From contig JACGCM010001166.1 in the NCBI GenBank assembly GCA_014058105.1, positions 2,046,001 to 2,110,000 of the forward strand: a DNA stretch of 64,000 bases, in the 5' to 3' direction. The DNA comes from Kingdonia uniflora (Eukaryota > Streptophyta > Magnoliopsida > Ranunculales > Circaeasteraceae). Each line of letters begins with the position of its first letter. Within the stretch, counting starts at the first letter, position 1. The translations under genes and the position numbers were made by a program. The notes under the pieces are model-generated. The model had not been told where the DNA came from. It did not search any database and was given only the letters and a program-made list of their open reading frames with translations. Below, piece by piece: positions 55,250-64,000 of this stretch.

Positions 55250-55645
55250 ACCACCACCTTCGCAGAGTTGGTTGAGATGATGTGGGCCCAACCTTAGAAT
55301 CCATTGTGACACAAGATATTAGCACAACTACAACGCAGTTACTCCCATCCCTGCATATGTGCCCCCAACCTTGTCTTCCGCAAGGATACAGAGACAAACC
55401 TAACATTGCTCGCCTATTAAGATAGCGTGGTGAAACCTTCATCTATAATAAAACACTTCTTTAGCTTCAGCCACTTCATTCTTCGACAGACCTTTATACG
55501 TCGGAGGAATAAGATCCTCCAAGGATTGATCCCCAAAATACTTTAACTTCAACCTCTGCATTTCCGAAGTAATTTTCTCCTCAAGGACCATTCTGCGAGT
55601 CATCATCATCTTCCCAAATGGTAGAGATTTTTTGCAACAGATCAA
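55250..55645 (-). pseudogene. Second small antisense Tat ORF, copy C
   Basis: The frame 55645-55439 (R-R-M-V-L-E-E-K-I-T-S-E-M-Q; P-P-T-Y-K-G-L-S-K-N-E-V-A-E-A) aligns with 61737-61426 of copy B. In C the reading frame breaks after F-Y-Y-R. Unrecognised family. Confidence 0.5.
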
Positions 55646-55929
55646 GCGTACTTTGTCACAATCCTCAGTGCAGGTACTCTTTAAATAACCCTATATTTAT
55701 TATGCGAGAACGTTTTACCAAGCGTCATCATTCAATACTGATAAAACCCTTTAAACCCTAACTATCATATATATCAATATTCCCATCAGTATTCAATGCA
55801 CGTCCATCCCCCTTTTGTACTAGCAATTTTCCATATAGTCAACAACATTATTACTTCTTCCAATCTTCAATGCACATATACCCATATATCCAAATCCTTT
55901 CTCAACCAAAGCCACTCATGACTTCGATT

Positions 55930-55942
55930 GTGAGGGGGCGAT
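55930..55942 (+). other. Polypurine tract of Tat copy C
   Basis: GTGAGGGGGCGAT sits directly before the LTR, like TTGCGAGGGGGAGAT in copy B. Confidence 0.65.
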
Positions 55943-56550
55943 TATAGGGACCTATCCCTCGATCTTACCTATAATCGTGCTGTCACTAATTCAAATTACC
56001 TCCATGTCAGACTCACGCATTCTCCACACAACTTCTCTAGTCAGCAATGCTACGTACTCCGCAAACTGTAAAGAAATGCGAGTCAAGCTCAAACCAAAAA
56101 ACCTGAACAAGTCAAAGCCACATGTCTCCTACGAACTCAGCAATTACCAATCAAACAACCACTAACCACATCATTCAGAGAACGTACTTTAGCACGAAGA
56201 AGAGCTGCAAAAGAGGCCTATATAAAGAAAAAGTTCTAGAAGAGACAAGGACCAAAAAGAGGGAGAAGAAATCACCAAGAAAGAGATATTTTCTAAGATT
56301 CTCAAAGCTCCAAAATTCTTATTCACAAGATCAATCGTTTCTAAGTCTAGAAATAACTTATAATAAGATATCATCAGCCTCAAGAAATAAACGTCACCAT
56401 TACAAAAACCCTCAATACGAGGTCGTAGTTTTTTTCCAATTCATAGGTTTTTCACGCTAAATACCTGTGTCATTTCTTGTTTATTAGATTTTTATCACAG
56501 GTAAATTGGTGTAAGGACTAATTTCGAGCTCGCAGAATTAGGCCATTACA
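55943..56550 (+). repeat. 3' LTR of Tat copy C
   Basis: 608 bp, starts TATAGGGACC (TG changed to TA), ends GGCCATTACA; TATA-like CCTATATAAAG at about 56217. LINE RT sequence resumes immediately after it. Confidence 0.82.
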
Positions 56551-57470
56551 CTTCCCGTCCAGCTGTTAGCCCTTTTTCTGATATTTTCCAATAGCGGTAA
56601 AATTGCTTGCTTTGTTACCCTCCCTTGTATGAGTGGAATGCCCAAATACGTCTCTGGAAATTTCCCTCTTTGAAGCCAAATATCTCAGTGACCACTCTTC
56701 TTTGGGTAAGAGGTATAGAACTCATAAATTTTTGTCTTTTGGCCACAATAATCTCATGTCTAGAGAACTTATGATATTCGGAAAGAATGAGCAGAAGCTG
56801 TCTCAGGCATCTGTTGTTCCCGTTCACAAAGATGAATATATCATTTACAAAAAATAGGTGGCTGGGGCCATGCGTATCCTTTTTAGATGTCATGGTCTGC
56901 ATTCTACCTTATTCTCTGGCCTTGTGGATACTGATGCTTAGTATGTCCTCCGCAATTGCAAACAAAATTAGGGAGAGAGGGCCCCCCCTGCTTGAGACCC
57001 CTAGCCATCTGGAAGAAACCTGATGGACTACTATTGATAAGAATATATACCATACTACTACTAATAATAGTTCGTATCCAGTCACAAAATTTTAAATCAA
57101 AGCCAAATGCTCAAATAGTCGTGTGGAGGTATTTCCAACTATGTGTATCATATGCTTTACTGATATCGATCTTAAGAGCCACATTTCTATTTTTCCTCTT
57201 AATTTTCATCTCATTAGCCATCTCCGAGGCCATGCAAATATTGTTATGGATGCTCCTATTCTTGATAAACGCACTTTGGTCCCTTGTGGCACATCTGTCG
57301 GCAATAGGAGATAACCAAGTGAGAAGAATTTTAGTAATAACTTTGAAAGTAAAGTTGCTGAGGCAAATCAGCCTGTATTGTTGAATCTTGGATGGGTTTT
57401 TGATTTTGGGAATCAAAACTATAAGGTTGGAGTTGAATGTCATGGGAATCATACCATCCATAAAGAACGA
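56551..57470 (-). pseudogene. LINE reverse transcriptase (N-terminal two thirds)
   Basis: Minus strand: V-L-I-P-K-I-K-N-P-S-K-I-Q-Q-Y-R, C-L-S-N, A-F-I-K-N-R-S-I-H-N-N-I and L-K-I-D-I-S-K-A-Y-D (57461-57111), then F-V-N-D-I-F-I-F where the catalytic F-A-D-D is expected (56840), and I-R-K-R-A-N-S-W near the break. First Asp of the YxDD-type motif is Asn, so catalysis is lost. Confidence 0.85.
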
Positions 57471-58820
57471 GATTATCCCAGAGCTAATATCTGTGTTCAG
57501 GATTTATCAAAAATTTTGGTCAAAAGTACTAGAAAAATCATCTAGACCAGGGGCGCTATTGCTATCCATAGAGAATACTGCATCCCCAATCTCCTCAGTG
57601 GTTGGGGCTGCAACGAGACTTTTGTTTTCTGCTTCTGAAACTTGGTTGGGGATATGATCGAAAAGTTTTGGACATTGCTGTGTATCTGTAGCTACGAATT
57701 TGGCCTTGTAGTAACTCGTGATATGTTCCTGTATGATTGACTGACTTATAATGTCTCTTCTCGTGCTGTCTTGGATATTTGTGATAAGGGCATTCTCGTT
57801 CCTAGCCTTTGTGGTTGAATGGAAAAACCTCGTGTTTTTGTCCCCTGCTTGTAGCCATTTGATTCTTGATTTTTACCTCCAATCCATCTCTTTAGTTTCT
57901 TCCTGTCTGTTTAGGAGTTCTATTTGAGCAAGATATCTCTTTTCTATCAAGTCATTGGTTATATCTTCCTCCAACTGTATTTGTTGTTGTAACATCTTTC
58001 TATCTAGGTTTGCTTTTTTGCTTCCGCCGAGTTTTAGATTCATGTCTCCATACCTTAATATTAGCTTTAAGTCGTCATAGTTTAAGCATAATTTAGAAAA
58101 AGGGGCAGCAAACATCGGCTTCCCCCAGCTACTTGCTACGATATCCCCAAACTCAGGTTCCTCTGCCCATGATTGAAGATACCTGAAAGGATATTTGTTG
58201 GTTTTGGCACCTGACAACATTCCCCCATAATAAGTGAGTGATCAGACTGAGTTCTAGACATCACTTTCTTTCTCCAACCTCTGAACGTGCTTTGCCATTC
58301 CGCATTCTGGAGACATTTGTCGAGGACCACCAACATTTGTTTATTCCCACTTTGCGCATTACACCACGTAAAGGTAAGCCCAGAGGAGGGGCTTTCTTTG
58401 AGTTTCGCTGTATCCAGAAAATTGTTGAAGTCTATCACTGCATTTGTGTTAGATAGATGTCGTCCCCTTTTTTAGCTACCTGGAGAACCACGTTGAAATC
58501 ACTTATGCATATCCAGGGTTTGATATTTGTTGTAGCTAAATTAGAGAGGTTATCCCAGAGATCTAACCTGTTAATTCTGCTGTAGTCTACATGTACAAAG
58601 GAGAAACAGGTCTTCATGTAAATCACCATAATATATATTTTTGTTATAGAAATAACATTAGGTGCAGAGGTTGCTTTAAACCAAAAAATCCATATGTTAC
58701 CTTTTTCAGCATTTAGTTGATTGAAAATGACTATGTTTTCATAACCTATCAGCTCAAAGTTCTTACAGAAGATTTTTGGCTCAGCAATTCCCATAATATT
58801 TGGTTGTAGTCTTGCCATAG
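57471..58820 (-). pseudogene. LINE endonuclease (APE type) and linker
   Basis: 58818-58435 covers the N-terminal half of the endonuclease (N-I-M-G-I-A-E-P-K, then W-I-C-I-S-D-F-N). The 58438-58136 frame has F-T-W-C-N, L-D-K and the S-D-H-S motif (S-R-T-Q-S-D-H-S). The linker 58220-57873 is helical, K/E/Q-rich. The catalytic set appears largely kept, but a frameshift separates the halves. Confidence 0.82.
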
Positions 58821-59878
58821 TTTTCCTGAGATATCTTGTTGTTTTTCTATTTTACAACCCTCTGACATTCCATAATATGACTTTCATTGATCTTTAAGGG
58901 TAGAGCGTGTCACTCTCGGGTCTATGGTATACACCTCGCCCCCTTTAAAAACTTGATTAGGACCGAGATGTACCAGTTCTTCATATTTCATTTTATTCGC
59001 CCAAATTGACAGGTTGAGGTTTTGTCTGACTTCATTTATCGTTATGAAGTATGCGTCGCCATCATCTCTGTTTGCCTCATTTGTTAGATCATCTGCTACA
59101 TCTGCTATATCTGCCACAAGATCCTCCGTATGTAGCGCTGAATTGGCCTTGTCCACGTCTGTCTCTCCGTCTCTACTCTCCCCTTGTATTATCGAATTGG
59201 TATTATTTTGCTGTCCTGATGCAACTGAATTTGTGTATTCTATATCGTCCTCCACTTCTCTTAGTGCATCAAACTGGTTACTCCTGCTAGCTAGACTGTC
59301 CCTTTTGGGTAATATCGGTGTTCTATTGTTGCCCTTAGTGGCTGACCACTCTACAGTCTCCCCAATATTTTTGTGTTGCTGTAAATGGTTAGATGGTCTA
59401 GGCATGCCCAGGAAGTAAATAAGAGGCGATACAGTATTGCTCGCCTCCTTAGATTCCTAAAAGTACGTGTGTTTACCCAGTCCTGCAGTGATTTTCTTCC
59501 CTAAATTCTTGTCATGAGGTTGCTTCTCTTAGATTACTAATTTTATATTGCCCTTGTTTCCTTTCACTAACTCTTTTCCTGTCATCGGTTTGGTCTTGTT
59601 ATGCTCCACTTCATTAGCTCGGAACGCTTTCTGCACAATCTTGTATTCTGCGATAGTGAGTCCCACATTTTTGCAATGAGAATAGTATTTGGGGATTTGA
59701 TGAAGCAGGACCTCTTTTTTGATGATATTTCCATCAATCTCCAGAAGAATGTGGTCAGGAACTGGCTTAGAGAGATCAATGTCGACCAGAACATTGGTAT
59801 GGAAACCATAGTCTTGATTTCTTGTTGATTGGTCTATCTGAATTGGGTTACCAAGTGTATTCCCCAGAAACAAGATAA
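58821..59878 (-). pseudogene. LINE ORF1 C-terminal part
   Basis: 59873-59529 has L-L-E-I-D-G, then a degraded CCHC knuckle (I-P-K-Y-Y-S-H-C-K-N-V-G-L). 59405-58884 is a hydrophilic tail. ORF1 binds the LINE RNA. Its 5' half is missing, so the insertion is 5'-truncated. Confidence 0.7.
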
Positions 59879-60111
59879 TCTTTTTATTGCATTAACATTT
59901 GATACAAAAATCAAAGCTACCTGCTTTTTTCTATTATGGCTTCTTCTACTTATAGAAGTGCTGACATCATTTATACGATTTTAACATTTCAAAAATTCAA
60001 ATTCTTTATTCATAACGGTCACAACAACATTTGCAACCAAATGGGACAAATTCAAACTTCATTTTGATTACATTTCCTTGACAGTTATTCGACCTCATAC
60101 ATTTCACTTCA
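59879..60111. other. Tat B sequence resuming after the LINE
   Basis: No gene; it aligns loosely with the left edge of copy C (about 54010-54086). Confidence 0.4.
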
Positions 60112-60468
60112 TCACATATAATTACACATGAAACATCCCAAATTTCCCGGGGAACCACACCTAATCAGTTCAACTCCAACAATCCTCACATCTTCCAACT
60201 CGATATCTTCTCCAGCAATTAGCCTCACACCATCTTTTTCAGCTGAAGGCACCATAATCACTTCCCGGAATAGCTCCTCGTAGAAGCGACGCCCAAACTC
60301 AAGCTCCCTACCCATCCAATTTAAACCATCAAATTGATACTAGGACACTGGCAAGTCAGCATCATAATCTAGCAAACCAAAGATTTGCTCTCGCACTTCA
60401 GCCATCTTAATCGCCAATCGTCCCCCGGAAGTATAAGGAATTCTCTCAGATCGAGTCCACACCATATT
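60112..60468 (-). pseudogene. Small antisense Tat ORF, copy B
   Basis: Counterpart of 54087-54440. It reads M-V-W-T-R-S-E-R then, after residue 40, an in-frame TAG before continuing M-G-R-E-L-E-F-G-R-R-F-Y. Broken copy. Confidence 0.6.
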
Positions 60469-61425
60469 CTATTTTTTCCTTCTTTTTAAAACGCATTTTT
60501 CACAATTTATGCAAGTTTCTAGATTACTTTAAATCCCCTACATTTCGTATATAAATATTTTGTTTTTCCATAATAACAAACCTTAGTACCTAATTAGAAA
60601 TTATTTAAACTTATCTATACACATCGACCTCAGTGAATTTGGCCTACATCATTTCAAGCTTATTTTCCTTAAAGTTATCATTTCGAAAGAGATCACTCTA
60701 AGCTAAATTTCCAAATTCCTGTAAAATTTAAATCTTCGGCAGTAATCTTCCTCGATAATTTTAAGTTATTCAGTTCAGAACAAATTTTTACGCATCTTTT
60801 ATTTTACAAATTCATTTATACAGCTCGACTGTTATTATATACTTTCTAAATTCGATCTTATATATCCTGATTCGTCCTCTATTCATACATCTCCAAATTA
60901 TTCATAGCCCGATTTAAAATAATACGAGTTAATTCGATCTATCAGCACAGAGTTTTAATAACCATTTTTATTAAACTAGAATGTAAATTGCATGTACTTT
61001 GCAGATAACAAGTCTTTTATGTACTTTATAAATAATAAGTCTTTCAGGTACTTTATAGATAACAAGTCTTTTAGAAACTCCAAAGCCAATAAGTCCTTCA
61101 GTTCATCTGTCTTCAGTGATGTTTAACTCTGAGAATCTTTGAAGGAAAATGGGCATTGGAAAACACAAAACATCCTCATTTCCCCAAGTTTGTTCAAAGT
61201 TTAGGCACAAAACTGAACTTCAAATAGAAACTATGCAAGAAAGGAAATTAGTGCTTGAGCCAAGTCTTCAAACAAAAGGTCTTCTTAGTGTTAAGAAACG
61301 ATGATGGTAAAGAAGCAAACTTCTAATCTCCGTCTCCCTTCTCCTCTACTACCATTGCCTCTTATATAACCACTACCATTAGAGAGTTGGTGAAGATGAA
61401 GAAGGCCCTACCTTAGAATCCAATC
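60469..61425. other. Tat B 3' region with short tandem repeats
   Basis: At 60990-61110 units around GTACTTT-TAGATAACAAGTCTTT recur. The rest has no feature. Confidence 0.5.
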
Positions 61426-61737
61426 CTATGCAAAATACCAGTGATACTGCCTCGCAGTTACACCGGCCCCCACATCTATCTCCTCAACCTTATCCTCTGC
61501 AGGGATGTGGAGACACCTCAGACGTTGCTCGCCTGTCAAAAAAACGTAATAAAATCTCCACATACAGTAAAAATCTTTTTCAGCTTCAGCCGCTTCTTCT
61601 TTCGACATATCTTGATACGTCGGTGGAACGGGAATGGCGGTGGGCATCTCCAATGATTGATAATCGAAGTATCTCAACATAAATTTTTGCATCTCCGCAG
61701 AAACTTTTTCTTCATAAACCATTCTCTGGGTTATCAC
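61426..61737 (-). CDS. Second small antisense Tat ORF (103 aa), copy B
   Basis: Open frame with R-M-V-Y-E-E-K-V-S-A-E-M-Q, P-P-T-Y-Q-D-M-S-K-E-E-A-A-E-A-E, a Trp/Phe/Tyr-rich patch (F-Y-C-M-W-R-F-Y-Y) and a G-V-T-A end. The copy C relative is at 55250-55645. No recognised domain. Confidence 0.5.
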   Translation of the reverse strand: MITQRMVYEEKVSAEMQKFMLRYFDYQSLEMPTAIPVPPTYQDMSKEEAAEAEKDFYCMWRFYYVFLTGEQRLRCLHIPAEDKVEEIDVGAGVTARQYHWYFA

Positions 61738-62070
61738 AATTCTAAATCTCGACTTCTAGAGAATTTTTTAGCAAACATCGTAGTTTGCCAGAATCCTTGG
61801 TATAAGTACTATTTATATAACCCTCATATTAAATACGCAGGTACATTTCCAAAGTAGTCATCATTCAATACTGAGCCAATTTTAGAACCCCAAGCGTTGT
61901 GTACATCAATATTTCCATCATCATTCAATACAGAGACATCGATCCATCTATAAAAAAGAATACCCATTTTCCATACCAGTTAAATCAACATTAACTACTT
62001 CGTTTCTTTTCAACTTCCAACACCACATATACCCAGATTCTTTCTCAACCAAAGCCACTCGTGACTTCAG

Positions 62071-62085
62071 TTGCGAGGGGGAGAT
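62071..62085 (+). other. Polypurine tract of Tat copy B
   Basis: TTGCGAGGGGGAGAT ends one base before the TG of the 3' LTR. Confidence 0.65.
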
Positions 62086-62603
62086 TGTAGGGGCCTATCC
62101 CTCAACCTAACCCAATTTGAACTTCCTTTAATTTGAACTACTTCCATATTAGACTCATGTATTTTATACATGACATAAATAGTCAATATTGACACCTATA
62201 TCACGAACTAATGAAGAACGTGGGCCGAGCACAACAGAAAAGCATGAACAAGTGAAAGACGCATGTCTCTTACAAACTCAATAGTTACTCAGTCAACCAC
62301 CATTTACCTCATTGTTCAGAGAACGTGCTTCAGTACGATAACGAACTGTGGGTAATGCTTATATAAGGAAAAAGTTCCAGAAGAGACAAGGACCAGAAAA
62401 TATACGTGAAATCACCAAGAAAACCAGATTTTCTAGATTCTTAAACATAAAATTTCTTATTTACAAGATCAAGTATTTATAGTTCAAGAGATTGCTTGTA
62501 ATAAGATATTAGCCTCAAGCAATAAAAGTTATTATTACTAAAACCCTTTACTCGAGATCATGGTTTTTTTTATCTATTCAAAGTTTTTCTACGCTAAATC
62601 ACC
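62086..62603 (+). repeat. 3' LTR of Tat copy B, truncated by element E
   Basis: TGTAGGGGCC start; it aligns with the other Tat LTRs to GCTAAATCACC, then stops where the TGAAGTAGCC of the next LTR begins. About 85 bp are displaced, presumably beyond the window. Confidence 0.8.
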
Positions 62604-63373
62604 TGAAGTAGCCAACATGCAACCTTCTGCCCCAGCCAAGCACTCAAAGGCTTCTTCAAAGCCTACTCGAATATCTCTAAGCCCATATAATCCCTAAACA
62701 AGTCTCACAAAGATTATCTGAAGATGAAGCCATGACTCTGAACAAGCCTCGAAGAAGAACTTCACTTCAACATCATAAATGCTTCAGCCATATCCGTACA
62801 TGGTCGGAACATGACAAGACAGCCAGCTTACCAGATAGGGACGGTGCCTCTGTCGGTTCAGTCAGCTACAGTGATAGAACTAACAGGCGGCAATAGTGAC
62901 AATGTACAGTGACAAAACTGACATACAACTACAGTGACAGAGTATGGTGACAGGCCCTGCATTTTCGGCTTCAGCACCAATTCCGGGATACCCGCTCAAT
63001 ATCTGGAGGATACCCGGATTGTACACTTGTAATCTGACCTAACCTTGGTGACTCAGCCCTTCCTATGATTCTTTAAATAGGAGAGATAGGGAACCAAGGA
63101 AGGGTTAGAAAATCTCCCCCCAAACCCCATACTGTTAACCTTCGATCATCTTGTAAAACCCCATACTCGAACCTTCGACTACTCGACAGAAATATAAACA
63201 CTATTAAAAATTCTCATCAGAGGTCGTGAAGAGTCACATTCTAGGCCTCCACACAAGTATATTGCCTATTGATTATTCGCATTCTAGGTTATATACTTGA
63301 ATCCCTTTGTTTGAGGACTAAACCCCGTGGTGTAAGAATCGACTTCCCCTCCGCAAGAAGTTAGGCCCCTACA
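62604..63373 (+). repeat. 5' LTR of element E
   Basis: 770 bp, TG...CA. A direct repeat of CCCCATACT...AACCTTCGA(T/C) occurs at about 63124-63180, and a short repeat of ACAGTGACA around 62870-62950. Confidence 0.75.
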
Positions 63374-63460
63374 TTTGGCGCCGTCTGTGCTTCCTACCCT
63401 ACCAATCTCCCTTTCTTATTTCTCCCCCTTTTTGTTTTAGCTTCAACAGATTATTCTCAA

Positions 63461-64000
63461 TGGCACCCACCCTCAATTCCAGTTCTACCCATGCTGGTAA
63501 CTCTGTCGACGGAGTGGCCGCCCAAATAGCCTTACTTTTTTAGCAATTTTGCTCAAGCCGGGGAAAGCCACCATACACAACTTCACCAGGAGCGTTAAAA
63601 GCACCGGCTAGAGTTTGAACCTGAACGGAACCTCTCCCTAGATGATGCCGACTGGCAGAACTGGGCAATTGACGAGTTACGTAATGCTGCCCGAGAGTTA
63701 CAGAGACTACAACCTCTGGAACCTGCTCGAACATCCCAGGCACCAGACTCGCTGCGCGTGTCTGCCCGCACCCGTCTGGGGCCCCTACTAGATCTCGTAG
63801 TACCCACAGTCTATATTGGTGCCAAGGGGGCTCCCTAGACTATTTCCCCTATTGGCTCCATCCATCTCGGTATTCATGCCACAAAAGATTCCTTTGACTC
63901 CACCATTCGATCCTTTAGACACACCAAACGCCGCCCTGCTCGAGAATGTCTCAGGGAGAGTAGCGCCGAACACATACCGCACATTCGACCTCACCACTCT
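63461..64000 (+). pseudogene. gag start of element E, broken
   Basis: ATG at 63461 gives M-A-P-T-L-N-S-S-S-T-H-A-G-N then a stop at about 63541. Further frames are needed to read F-D-P-L-D-T-P-N-A-A and N-T-Y-R-T-F-D-L near the window end. Minus-strand frames in this stretch are shadows. Confidence 0.55.

Larger units (their letters stand above)
54010..56550 (+). mobile_element. 3' end of a Tat element, copy C, inside the LINE
   Basis: It is parallel to 60000-62603 of copy B: same antisense frames in the same order, same tandem repeats, polypurine tract (TGTGAGGGGGCGA) and a full LTR at 55943-56550. Its gag-pol and 5' LTR are missing, together with about 1 kb of the host LINE, which points to a later deletion across the left junction. 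Confidence 0.75.
52418..59878 (-). mobile_element. LINE (plant L1) nested in Tat B, itself split by Tat copy C
   Basis: Minus strand. From right to left: ORF1 end (59873-58884), endonuclease (58818-58140), linker, RT (57461-56560), then Tat copy C sequence (about 54010-56550), then zf-RVT and RNase H (about 54000-52910) and a 3' region ending at a T-rich run (52418). About 1 kb of LINE (RT thumb to early zf-RVT) is missing at the copy C junction, so C did not simply insert. ORF1's 5' part is missing. Confidence 0.82.
36759..62603 (+). mobile_element. Tat-lineage Ty3/gypsy element, copy B (with nested CACTA-like, LINE and copy C)
   Basis: 5' LTR 36759-37372, gag (37452-38262 and 42326-43132), pol to about 47220, tandem repeats, antisense frames (47817-51760), then after a nested LINE further antisense frames, a polypurine tract (TTGCGAGGGGGAGAT) and the 3' LTR 62086-62603, cut short by element E. 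Without insertions it is about 14 kb, in the range of large Tat elements. It has many stops; not functional. Confidence 0.8.
62604..64000 (+). mobile_element. Another gypsy-type LTR element (E), 5' end only
   Basis: LTR 62604-63373 (TGAAGTAGCC...GCCCCTACA, 770 bp), then primer binding site TTTGGCGCCGTCTGTG, then a gag start. It has a different LTR from copies A-D but the same type of primer site, so a related lineage. It continues past the window end. Confidence 0.75.

Noticed and set aside
57123..57657. Plus-strand frames over the LINE RT
   Set aside because: Shadow frames; the minus strand has all RT motifs.
52418..59878. LINE as a simple uninterrupted insertion with target duplication
   Set aside because: No matching flanks were found at 52400 and 59880, and the element is 5'-truncated and broken by copy C.
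63540..63997. Three overlapping minus-strand frames near the window end
   Set aside because: They are shadows of the gag start of element E, which reads on the plus strand after frameshifts.

Overview
The window looks like nuclear DNA of a eudicot plant. It is AT-rich and its introns have plant-type GT/AG junctions. It holds the 5' half of a chloroplast magnesium-chelatase subunit D gene (CHLD), captured pieces of TOPLESS and of a UEV1/MMS2-type gene, and the usual plant transposon families: hAT, FAR1-type MULE, CACTA-like, Tourist, Tat-lineage Ty3/gypsy and plant L1 LINEs. The species cannot be named from this. Almost everything outside CHLD is transposable-element DNA, nested several layers deep and mostly decayed. 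Many in-frame stops are the kind produced by C-to-T or G-to-A transitions.

Layout. 1-11.8 kb is a TE nest. A minus-strand short LTR element (1119-7886) holds a Tourist-like MITE (2122-6725), which holds a nearly intact 4.16 kb hAT transposon (2379-6539, perfect 8-bp target duplication, one frameshift). It is followed by a 2.5 kb LTR element (7989-10487) with an antisense LINE inside, another LINE piece, and a 95-bp tRNA-like SINE with its target duplication. 12.37-18.47 kb carries exons 1-4 of CHLD on the minus strand. Intron 1 contains a LINE and intron 2 contains an LTR fragment. The rest of the gene (about 480 residues, including the VWA domain) is not seen.

18.7-30.2 kb is a single 11.5 kb Mutator-like element whose left terminal repeat starts 235 bp upstream of the CHLD start codon. 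It has long TIRs, a decayed FAR1/MULE transposase on the plus strand, and a convergent minus-strand plant-mobile-domain (PMD) plus coiled-coil gene. About 35 copies of a 16-bp palindrome (consensus TTGTCGAATTCGACAA) lie only in its non-coding blocks, usually 50-53 bp apart. This is the most unusual structure in the window.

30.2-64 kb holds a Tourist MITE with TTA duplications, then a stack of Tat-lineage Ty3/gypsy elements. Copy A (31289-36758) is cut in its integrase by copy B (36759 to beyond 62603). B is interrupted in gag by a 4.06 kb CACTA-like element carrying TOPLESS and UEV1 exons, and in its 3' region by a LINE. The LINE in turn contains the 3' end of a third Tat copy (C). B's 3' LTR is cut by a fourth LTR element (E, 62604 to the window end). 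Downstream of pol the Tat copies carry tandem repeats and antisense reading frames, including one resembling the 'putative gypsy type transposon' family. A second palindrome cluster lies in the LINE 3' region near 52.6-52.9 kb.

How the parts relate: the only host gene that could be expressed is CHLD, which would supply one subunit of the enzyme that puts magnesium into protoporphyrin IX. Everything else is mobile DNA, so the biological questions are TE-gene interaction (MULE next to the CHLD promoter), gene capture (TOPLESS/UEV1), and the role of the phased palindromes.
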